Assembly: GCA_012962595.1 (NCBI GenBank)
Contig: DTXE01000391.1
Span: 1 to 5,095, forward strand
DNA from: Syntrophaceae bacterium
Lineage (GTDB): Bacteria; Desulfobacterota; DTXE01
Reading direction: 5' to 3'
DNA: 5,095 bases
The translations under genes and the position numbers were made by a program. The notes beneath the pieces were generated by a model that was not told the DNA's origin, ran no database searches, and saw nothing but the letters and a program-made list of their open reading frames with translations. Below, piece by piece: positions 1-5,095 of this stretch; position 1 is the stretch's first letter, and each line of letters opens with the position of its first letter.

Positions 1-204
1 CAATTACTTTCAAAGGGGCTGATGGATTCTGGGGTGAACGTCATAGACCTTGGCATGACAGGCACAGAAGAAATATACTTTGCTACTTCCTACTTAAAAG
101 CGGATGGGGGCATCGAAGTTACCGCAAGTCATAATCCTATGAATTATAATGGGATGAAATTGATACGTGAAAACTCAAAACCCATCAGTGGTGATACTTT
201 ATGA
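1..204 (+). pseudogene. manB: Truncated phosphomannomutase/phosphoglucomutase (ManB/CpsG family), 3'-broken and open at left edge
   Basis: An intact enzyme of this family interconverts mannose-6-phosphate and mannose-1-phosphate (or the glucose equivalents) in the cytoplasm, supplying nucleotide sugars. The reading frame is already open at base 1, so the start codon lies outside the window, and it ends at TGA 202-204. The 67 visible codons read like residues ~50-115 of bacterial CpsG/Man[13 protein letters not shown], then the active-site loop [10 protein letters not shown] with the phosphoryl-accepting Ser at 127-129, then [10 protein letters not shown] and PISGDT. Homology stops abruptly after PISGDT, where family members continue with about 340 more residues; here Leu and a stop follow. 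The break coincides with a 20-bp repeat shared with the fpoM start. Domain I is incomplete, so activity is very unlikely. It may be a recombination remnant or an assembly junction. Family identity is confident; pseudogene status assumes the sequence is correct. Confidence 0.85.
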
Positions 205-207
205 CAG
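188..207 (+). repeat. 20-bp direct repeat, copy 1 (manB break point)
   Basis: The 20 bases GTGGTGATACTTTATGACAG occur here and again exactly at 334-353, 146 bp downstream. In this copy the first half encodes Ser-Gly-Asp-Thr of the ManB fragment, and the ATGA makes the ManB stop overlap a potential start at 201. ManB-like coding ends inside this copy, so it is the likely recombination junction. Confidence 0.9.
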
Positions 208-238
208 AAGCGTTGATAAAGTACCGTACTCTATGTGA

Positions 239-281
239 CTGGTATCGCAGGAGCGATAGCGACTATGAATATAGATACCAG
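239..281. repeat. 43-bp inverted-repeat element (8-bp arms)
   Basis: CTGGTATC at 239-246 is the exact reverse complement of GATACCAG at 274-281, with a 27-nt loop. The loop contains the GGAGCGATAGCGACTATG motif that recurs at the end of fpoN. It could be a small mobile palindromic element, an RNA hairpin in the fpo leader, or chance. There is no U-tract after it, so it is not called a terminator. Confidence 0.5.
249..268 (+). repeat. Flanking direct repeat, left copy
   Basis: AGGAGCGATAGCGACTATGA matches 4980-4999 at 19 of 20 positions (A/T difference at the seventh base... counted as base 256). If the comparison is extended to 274 and 5005, 23 of 26 positions agree. The unit contains a doubled AGCG. 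The two copies bracket fpoM-fpoL-fpoN in the same orientation about 4.7 kb apart. Function unknown. Confidence 0.8.
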
Positions 282-296
282 GATGTACCAAGTCGC

Positions 297-321
297 GGTA
301 TGTGGCACATATCTATAGATA
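297..321. promoter_or_regulatory. Two adjacent palindromes upstream of fpoM, possible operator
   Basis: GGTATGTGGCACATATC (297-313) is a 17-bp palindrome about a central G with one mismatched pair. TATCTATAGATA (310-321) is a perfect 12-bp palindrome that overlaps its right end. Both lie 26-50 bp before the fpoM ATG, a typical place for archaeal transcription-factor sites. AT-rich palindromes also arise by chance, so a regulatory role is inference. Confidence 0.3.
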
Positions 322-330
322 CTATATCTT
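309..330 (+). promoter_or_regulatory. fpoM: Possible TATA-box region for the fpo operon
   Basis: This AT-rich stretch (TATCTATAGATACTATATC) is the best TATA-box-like sequence before fpoM. A TATA box centred near 315 would place the transcript start near 340, giving a very short or leaderless message. A second candidate, AATATAGAT near 269-276, would give a ~45-nt leader that keeps the ribosome binding site. I cannot choose between them from sequence, and the operon may instead be read from upstream. Confidence 0.25.
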
Positions 331-333
331 CAG

Positions 334-353
334 GTGGTGATACTTTATGACAG
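334..353 (+). repeat. 20-bp direct repeat, copy 2 (fpoM start region)
   Basis: Exact second copy of the sequence at 188-207. Here it supplies the fpoM ribosome binding site, the start codon and the second codon. Since fpoM needs these bases, this copy is probably the original and the one at 188-207 the product of a duplication or microhomology join. Confidence 0.9.
336..341 (+). promoter_or_regulatory. fpoM: Archaeal-type ribosome binding site of fpoM
   Basis: GGTGAT, 5 nt before ATG 347, is complementary to the archaeal 16S rRNA 3' end (GAUCACCUCC). It supports ATG 347 as the start. Confidence 0.7.
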
Positions 354-1819
354 GCGGGATACCTGTTGAAGTACTTGTACTTCTAATTCCGCTGATTGTA
401 ACTTTTATTGTTCCATTCTTTAAACCACAAAAAGCTACAGCAATATCCTTTGCATCTTTTATAATACCTTTCTTTGTACTATTGTACAAATTACTGATAA
501 GTGCAAGCTTTGAATTCCCATTGCTGGATTTTCCAGGACCAATTGGTGAATTCTATCTTTTTGGCGATGCAATATCTTACGCTATTGGGCTTACGATTTG
601 CATAGTATCTGCGATGGTGGCTGCGTATTCACTATCCTATATGAAGCATAGGTTTGAGGAAATGGAACTTGAATCTGAAACTGAGTTCAAAAAGTTCTTC
701 TTCTTTTATAACTTCTATGCTACCTCGATGTTATGGCTTGTATTCAGCGGAAACTTGATACTGCTGTACATATTTCTGGAAATAGCATTGATTACATCAT
801 TTTTGCTGATATACATGTACGGCTATGGAAACAGGCAGTGGGTGGCAATTCTGTATTTCATCTGGACCAATATAGCTGGAGTTTTAGCTTTGGTTGGATT
901 TTTGATGATTGCTTATGATAACTCAACTTTAGCATTAAAAGGCATAACTTCAATAGGCTTTACAGCATGGCTTCTGATATTCTTGGGAATGATTATAAAG
1001 TTGCCAGGCTTAGGTCCTCATATATGGCTACCATGGGCACATGCAGAAGCACCAACGCCAGTGAGCGCGTTACTAAGTCCATTAACTGTTGGTTTGGCAG
1101 GATACATTCTACTTAGAGTATATTTAGTAGATCCATGGTTTATAGACACCTACAAAATACCGATTTTAATTTATGCCATAATATCGAGCATTTATGCTGG
1201 TTTTTCAGTATTTAAGCAAGATGATTTCAAGAGGTTACTTGCATATTCTACAGTTTCTCAAATGGGCTATGTTTTAATAGCAATATGTCTTGGTCCTTTT
1301 GGATTGATTGGTGTCGTAATACAATATATATCCCACGCTTTTGGCAAGTCCATACTTTTCATGTCTGCGGGATCATTGATTGCAGTATATCATGGATTGA
1401 GAGATATTGGAAAAATGGGGGGATTGCATGAATATGTTCCAAATATTTCAAATTCAGCGTTAATGGGGTTCATGACCTTAGGGGGAGTGCTCACTATAGG
1501 CATGTTTGGTGAGTTCTTCATACTGTATGGTATTGTTGACACATTTGGTAAAGATAGTACCTTAATAGATTACTTGTGGCTTATCATTGCAGTAATAGTG
1601 GTATTCATAATCTCTGGATTGTACAGTTTCTATACCCTTAGACGAGTATTCTACAGAACTCCAAAAGAATTTGAAACTCCAAAAGTTAGCAAGTTACTTT
1701 ATGTACCAATGTATATAATTGGCTTGATTGCAATCGTATTCATTTTTCCACCGCTTGCAACTGGACTTGTTCAGAACCTTATTCAAAACATTACGAGTAT
1801 TATTGGAGGTTTACCATGA
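347..1819 (+). CDS. fpoM: F420H2 dehydrogenase (complex I-like) membrane subunit M
   Basis: Antiporter-like proton channel subunit of the membrane arm of an F420H2:methanophenazine/menaquinone oxidoreductase (Fpo/Fqo), homologous to NuoM/ND4. The 490-aa length and about 14 hydrophobic helices fit the family. Landmarks are the TM5 motif NLILLYIFLE with Glu145, the TM7 motif with Lys218 (GMIIKLPGLGPHIWLP), then AHAEAPTPVSALLSP (232-246), LLAYSTVSQMGY (297-308), HAFGK (His330, Lys334) and the TM12 Glu389 (MFGEF). Departures from NuoM by eye: TM6 Lys is Leu169, TM8 Lys265 is Gly249, the LPD of LPDAH is LPW, and the usual Pro of the broken helix 12 (GLPG) reads GGVL. Some may be normal for archaeal M subunits. 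The start is set by GGTGAT 5 nt upstream. The stop overlaps the fpoL start by 4 nt (ATGA), implying coupled translation. It could also be called fqoM; the quinone type cannot be read from this protein. Confidence 0.93.
   Translation: MTGGIPVEVLVLLIPLIVTFIVPFFKPQKATAISFASFIIPFFVLLYKLLISASFEFPLLDFPGPIGEFYLFGDAISYAIGLTICIVSAMVAAYSLSYMKHRFEEMELESETEFKKFFFFYNFYATSMLWLVFSGNLILLYIFLEIALITSFLLIYMYGYGNRQWVAILYFIWTNIAGVLALVGFLMIAYDNSTLALKGITSIGFTAWLLIFLGMIIKLPGLGPHIWLPWAHAEAPTPVSALLSPLTVGLAGYILLRVYLVDPWFIDTYKIPILIYAIISSIYAGFSVFKQDDFKRLLAYSTVSQMGYVLIAICLGPFGLIGVVIQYISHAFGKSILFMSAGSLIAVYHGLRDIGKMGGLHEYVPNISNSALMGFMTLGGVLTIGMFGEFFILYGIVDTFGKDSTLIDYLWLIIAVIVVFIISGLYSFYTLRRVFYRTPKEFETPKVSKLLYVPMYIIGLIAIVFIFPPLATGLVQNLIQNITSIIGGLP
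1805..1810 (+). promoter_or_regulatory. fpoL: Ribosome binding site of fpoL inside the end of fpoM
   Basis: GGAGGT, encoding Gly-Gly near the FpoM C-terminus, lies 5 nt before ATG 1816. It fixes the fpoL start at the ATGA overlap. Confidence 0.8.
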
Positions 1820-3747
1820 GCGAGCTAATGTCTTTACTACTAGCATTACTATTTTTTGTTCCAATACTGAGTAGTGTTCCAATAGCCTTTGCATGGGTGT
1901 ATCGAAGAGAGGAACCATGGGTAAAAAAACTCCCAATCTTATCAGTAATAGGGCTTTTCATATCCCTTGTCATCGCGTTGTACATTAAATTTTATGTTCC
2001 AGATGGCCCCCATGTAATTAACTGGCTTCCAGATTTAAACATTAACTTTGTTTTTATCTTTGACTACTTAAGCAAGAACATGGGTGTTTTAACTGCTCTT
2101 ATTGCCTTTTTAATCGGAGTATATGGTCTGGAGTACATGAAGGACGATTACAGACTTGGATGGTACTGGTTCTTCTTCAATTTATTTACTGCTTCGATGC
2201 TTTTAGTGGTTTACAGCGATAACTTGCTAATGCTACTAATTGGATGGGAAGGTCTTGGATTGGCATCATGGGGATTAATAGGACACTGGTTCAGAGATGA
2301 CGATGATATATCCTTTGTTGGAATGAAGGACAGAAAAATATTAGGTTTAAGTCTGCACTGGTCTCCGAGTTTTGGTGGTTGGAGAGCAATTTCAACAATA
2401 AGGGTTGGAGATATGCCAATGTTCTTTGCAATAGCAGCCATCTTTGCATTAACGAGTGCACTTGGCACACCAAATCTCAATATTTCAGAAATTCCATGGC
2501 AAGAGTTATTCAAATATATAGGATCAGCTGGCACAATAATATTGTTAATTGCATTAATGATTGGACCTTTTACCAAATCTGCACAATTGCCATTCAGTGA
2601 ATGGCTTATGACTGCAATGACTGGTCCAACCACGGTCAGTGCTTTGCTTCACAGCGCAACAATGGTTGCAGCTGGAACTTATATCTTCATGAGGCTAAGT
2701 TGGTACATCAAACCTTGGGATATGCATGCTGCACCTGGATTGGAAACAGTATATCTGGTTGTACTATTTTTGGGATTAATATCTGCTTTATATGGCGCAT
2801 TGGTTGCAGTTGGATGTCGTGAAAGAAAAGTGTTGCTAGCGGCAAGTACAATGTCTAGCTTGGGTTTGATGTTTGGTGCTGCAGCCGCTTCATTCTGGGT
2901 AGGAGAGATTGGAGTATCAGTGGCATTCTGGTATTTAATGGTTCATGCATTTGCAAAAGCAACTTTATTCTTGGTCGCGGGACATCTTATACATGTTACA
3001 CATAACAGATTCTGCGTTGGTGATAAAGAAGTTGCAAAAAAGTTGAAAGTAACCTATTATGTAACGATATTTGCAACGATAACTCTAGCTGGAATTCCAC
3101 CCCTAACTGCCTTCTGGGTTAAGTCTGGAATGGATGAAGTAATGCATACATTAATCGAGGAAGGAATGTTAGCCCCTCTAGTGCTGCTATTAATAACTTC
3201 AGTTATATATGCGGCATTCTTGGCTAAGTTCTTGAGCCTAAACTTCATAAAGGGTGAAAAAGCTCACTTAAGTCTACATGGTGGCAAAATAATGGCTACT
3301 GCATATACAGTTATGGTTTCCATGCTCATAGTTTTGCTGATGTATGTAATATTGAGTCATGGTCATGTAGAATCAGAACTCATTCATATGGGGCTTGAAA
3401 GAAACTCGATGATAGTTGGTTTGGTAGTGATAGTGTCATATTCATTTGCCATATTTAAGCCAAGCATAAAGGCATTATATTCAGTAGGTACCTTTTTAGG
3501 AGATAGGATGTACATGGCTTTCCTTAATGACTTCATAGTTCCGAAAATTGGATGGGCTATTGCAATAGTTGTTGATTACGGCAACAGATCGATAGATTAC
3601 TCCTGCCACAAGGCAATTCCATCTCTGTTTGAAGTAAGTTCACACAATATTAGATCTATCCAGAGTGGATATTTGAAGAGATATATGAAAATCGTTTTAG
3701 GATTGGTAATGGTCATACTTGTAGCTATATCAATAATAGGGATGTGA
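1816..3747 (+). CDS. fpoL: F420H2 dehydrogenase (complex I-like) membrane subunit L
   Basis: Most distal antiporter-like proton channel of the Fpo/Fqo membrane arm, homologous to NuoL/ND5. The 643-aa length suits the L subunit, with roughly 16 hydrophobic helices. Channel residues look complete: Glu145 in GWEGLGLASWGLIG, Arg190 where NuoL has a TM6 Lys, the IRVGD motif (195-199), Lys254 in TKSAQLPFSEW, His279 in VSALLHSATMV, His377 and Lys381 in HAFAKATLF, and Lys436 in GIPPLTAFWVK. After helix 15 comes a long stretch (about 555-620) and a final helix preceded by SGYLKRYMK, matching the lateral helix and anchoring helix that clamp L along M and N. A charged loop (about 159-190, starting RDDDD) between TM5 and TM6 is longer than in NuoL. 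It starts at the ATGA overlap with fpoM and stops 4 nt before fpoN. It is distinguished from MrpA by length and C-terminus. Confidence 0.95.
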   Translation: MSELMSLLLALLFFVPILSSVPIAFAWVYRREEPWVKKLPILSVIGLFISLVIALYIKFYVPDGPHVINWLPDLNINFVFIFDYLSKNMGVLTALIAFLIGVYGLEYMKDDYRLGWYWFFFNLFTASMLLVVYSDNLLMLLIGWEGLGLASWGLIGHWFRDDDDISFVGMKDRKILGLSLHWSPSFGGWRAISTIRVGDMPMFFAIAAIFALTSALGTPNLNISEIPWQELFKYIGSAGTIILLIALMIGPFTKSAQLPFSEWLMTAMTGPTTVSALLHSATMVAAGTYIFMRLSWYIKPWDMHAAPGLETVYLVVLFLGLISALYGALVAVGCRERKVLLAASTMSSLGLMFGAAAASFWVGEIGVSVAFWYLMVHAFAKATLFLVAGHLIHVTHNRFCVGDKEVAKKLKVTYYVTIFATITLAGIPPLTAFWVKSGMDEVMHTLIEEGMLAPLVLLLITSVIYAAFLAKFLSLNFIKGEKAHLSLHGGKIMATAYTVMVSMLIVLLMYVILSHGHVESELIHMGLERNSMIVGLVVIVSYSFAIFKPSIKALYSVGTFLGDRMYMAFLNDFIVPKIGWAIAIVVDYGNRSIDYSCHKAIPSLFEVSSHNIRSIQSGYLKRYMKIVLGLVMVILVAISIIGM

Positions 3748-3751
3748 TAGA

Positions 3752-4981
3752 ATGGAATTCTTAGAATTTTTAGTTTTTTTTAGTTCCTTAATACTTCTTA
3801 CCCTAGGAGCGGCGCTATCTTTTAAGACGAACAAAGGTGCACTTTTGATTTGTTTGGTAGCATTGCTAATAATACTGCCGATGTCAAAGTTAAACCCTTA
3901 TGTTGCGTTCGTGATTGTCATAGCGATTCTAAACCTAATCTCGTTGGAAATTCTAAAACACAATCAGATAAAAGGTGTTGATTATGCTTTAGTGGCTTTG
4001 ATGGCAATAGCAACCATTTTTGTAATTTACACCCGCGATCTGGTTTTAGTGTTAGCAACCTTTGTCTTGGTTTCAGTGCCTACTTATGTGTTAATAATGA
4101 TAAGTGATAAGAAAGCCAATGTGGATACTGGCATTAAATATATCACTTTCATGGTTATTGCAACCGTACTCTTCCTAATTGGAGCGGTACTGCTAATCTA
4201 TGCACATTCAAACCATATTAGCAATCTTTACATAATAGGCTATATAATGTTCATACTTGGCTTATGTTTGGAAATTGGGTGTGCACCTCTGCATGAATGG
4301 GTTCCAGATGTTTTTACGAGTGCAGATTCGATACCCCTATCGATAATAGCATCTTTAGCTAAAATAATTCCATTCATTGTTGCCTACAAGATTTTAATAA
4401 CTACTACTTTCAACCCTTTGACAGCATCGATATCAATTTTTGTAGCACTAATTGCAGCAATTTCGATGTTTATTGGTAATATAGGGGCATTAACTGCTAA
4501 AGAGCTGAGCAGAGTGCTTGCATATTCAACAGTTGCAAACATGGGTTACATTCTGGCAACTTTAGTTGTTTTTGTAAATGTGGAATATGTTTATTTAGCA
4601 TTAACTGGTGCTTTGCTTCAGCTTTTCGTAAACTCTTATGGCAAGATTGGATTTTTCACCTCAATAAAAGAAGGAGGAGCTTCAAAGCCCTTGATGTACA
4701 TGCTTGCTTTGTCATTCATAGGCTTGCCACCATTAATGGGCTTCTGGTCTAAGCTTTTCATACTATCTTCCTTAGTTTATGTTGGCTATATATGGCTTGC
4801 GGTAATTCTGGTTATAAATGCTGCCATATCAGTACCATATTATTTAAGGCTTGCCAGTGAGCTAAGCATATCTCCAAAAGTTAGCTTGGCGAACTTTATA
4901 GCCTTAATAGCGGTTATAATAACTTTAATAACCATCCTTCCACCAAACTGGTTTATGGAAGCAATGAAAACTCTGATTTAG
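3752..4981 (+). CDS. fpoN: F420H2 dehydrogenase (complex I-like) membrane subunit N, compact and with altered channel residues
   Basis: Third antiporter-like subunit of the Fpo/Fqo membrane arm, homologous to NuoN/ND2, normally next to the quinone-side module. At 409 aa it is shorter than E. coli NuoN (~485), apparently by shortened loops, since about 14 helices remain. Recognisable motifs are PLHEWVPDVF (179-188), SLAKII with Lys204 (NuoN Lys247), MFIGNIGAL (239-247), LSRVLAYSTVANMGY (252-266), GLPPLMGFWSK with Lys334 (NuoN Lys395) and PYYLRL. Lys130 (IKY) matches the TM6 Lys. Two key charges differ: the TM5 Glu (NuoN Glu133) aligns with Val105 in VLVSVPTYVL, and the TM7 Lys (NuoN Lys217) aligns with Glu174 in LEIGCAPLHEW. 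The start ATG follows the fpoL stop by 4 nt; the ribosome site is weak (GTGAT at 3744-3748), so translation probably depends on fpoL. A run of eight T at 3774-3781 lies early in the gene. The TAG stop overlaps a flanking repeat. Identity as N rests mostly on position and motifs. Confidence 0.88.
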   Translation: MEFLEFLVFFSSLILLTLGAALSFKTNKGALLICLVALLIILPMSKLNPYVAFVIVIAILNLISLEILKHNQIKGVDYALVALMAIATIFVIYTRDLVLVLATFVLVSVPTYVLIMISDKKANVDTGIKYITFMVIATVLFLIGAVLLIYAHSNHISNLYIIGYIMFILGLCLEIGCAPLHEWVPDVFTSADSIPLSIIASLAKIIPFIVAYKILITTTFNPLTASISIFVALIAAISMFIGNIGALTAKELSRVLAYSTVANMGYILATLVVFVNVEYVYLALTGALLQLFVNSYGKIGFFTSIKEGGASKPLMYMLALSFIGLPPLMGFWSKLFILSSLVYVGYIWLAVILVINAAISVPYYLRLASELSISPKVSLANFIALIAVIITLITILPPNWFMEAMKTLI

Positions 4982-4999
4982 GAGCGTTAGCGACTATGA
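4980..4999 (+). repeat. Flanking direct repeat, right copy (overlaps fpoN stop)
   Basis: AGGAGCGTTAGCGACTATGA, a 19/20 match to 249-268, begins inside the fpoN stop codon. Same orientation as the left copy. Confidence 0.8.
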
Positions 5000-5012
5000 T
5001 AATAGGGGCAAG

Positions 5013-5082
5013 GGATTTCGGATTGATGATTGCTGATTGCGGACATACCGATTGCGGATCCGAAACCCGAAATCCGAAATCC
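5013..5082. repeat. Inverted repeat downstream of fpoN
   Basis: GGATTTCGGATT (5013-5024) is the exact reverse complement of 5071-5082, separated by 46 bases, within a 114-nt gene-free tail (4982-5095). The intervening stretch holds GATTGCGGA twice, at 5035-5043 and 5050-5058. It could fold into a hairpin and protect or end the fpo transcript, but no T-tract follows, so I do not call it a terminator. Confidence 0.6.
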
Positions 5083-5087
5083 GAAAT
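5060..5087 (+). repeat. Tandem heptamer repeat, four units
   Basis: Four consecutive 7-bp units: CCGAAAC then CCGAAAT three times, followed by CGG. This is simple-sequence material typical of intergenic space. Too short and without spacers, so not CRISPR. Confidence 0.85.
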
Positions 5088-5095
5088 CGGTACAC

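Larger units (their letters stand above)
201..350 (+). other. Small open frame of 49 codons, doubtful gene
   Basis: An ATG at 201 overlaps the ManB-fragment stop (ATGA), is preceded by GGTGAT at 190-195 with a 5-nt spacer, and the frame runs to TGA 348-350, which overlaps the fpoM ATG in the same ATGA manner. It could therefore be translated, and could couple translation into fpoM. The predicted peptide is polar, has a low-complexity YRRSDSDYEYRY stretch, and resembles nothing I recognise. It reads straight through a hairpin and a dispersed-looking repeat. Its good start context is simply the duplicated fpoM start region. I consider it more likely non-coding spacer. Confidence 0.15.

Noticed and set aside
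733..918. Short + strand frames inside fpoM and fpoL (also 2379-2600 and 2601-2822)
   Set aside because: Out-of-frame shadows of conserved membrane-protein genes, rich in Cys, Trp and His as expected for such shadows.
1238..1255. 18-bp near-repeat between fpoM (1238-1255) and fpoN (4517-4534)
   Set aside because: Both encode the conserved LAYST motif of paralogous subunits, so shared ancestry explains it.
2211..2633. Reverse-strand open frame of 140 codons inside fpoL
   Set aside because: Antisense to a strongly conserved coding region including the TM7-TM8 channel motifs; its peptide has no recognisable domain.
347..4981. Mrp-type Na+/H+ antiporter or membrane hydrogenase module
   Set aside because: Those share the same protein fold, but the L-M-N trio, the L-type C-terminal lateral helix and the absence of small MrpB/C/E/F/G-like genes fit complex I/Fpo better.
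5060..5087. CRISPR array
   Set aside because: Seven-base units in direct tandem with no spacers.
5013..5095. Intrinsic terminator
   Set aside because: An inverted repeat is present, but the loop is 46 nt and no T-tract follows.

Overview
The window looks archaeal, most likely from a methanogen, an anaerobic methane- or alkane-oxidising relative, or an Archaeoglobus-like organism. Three things point there. The three complete genes encode the antiporter-like membrane subunits of an F420H2 dehydrogenase type complex I (Fpo/Fqo). Their order M-L-N is the one I recall for Archaeoglobus fqo, whereas methanosarcinal fpo runs L-M-N. The ribosome binding site of the first gene is the archaeal GGTGAT form. 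Base composition is moderately AT-rich. The exact lineage is inference.

Layout, all on the + strand: (1) 1-204 is the middle of a phosphomannomutase gene (manB/cpsG family), open at the left edge and broken off right after the substrate-loop region. (2) 205-346 is a spacer full of short repeats and palindromes. It is bounded by two exact 20-bp copies of the sequence carrying the fpoM ribosome binding site and start codon. (3) 347-4981 holds fpoM, fpoL and fpoN, packed as an operon with a 4-nt overlap and then a 4-nt gap. (4) 4982-5095 has no gene and holds short direct, tandem and inverted repeats. A ~20-bp motif in the first spacer recurs with one mismatch at the fpoN stop codon, so the fpo block is bracketed by a direct repeat.

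The three proteins would form the distal membrane arm that couples F420H2 oxidation, with reduction of a membrane carrier (methanophenazine or menaquinone), to proton translocation. FpoL keeps the full set of charged channel residues. FpoM keeps the TM5 Glu and TM7 Lys but lacks the TM8 Lys. FpoN is compact (409 aa) and appears to have lost the TM5 Glu and swapped the TM7 Lys for Glu. The rest of the complex (A, B, C, D, H, I, J, K, F/O) is not in the window. Neither flank carries its usual neighbour in the Archaeoglobus order, which suggests a split or rearranged locus. I see no clearly new multi-gene system; the most notable points are the broken manB/fpoM junction and the atypical channel residues of FpoN.
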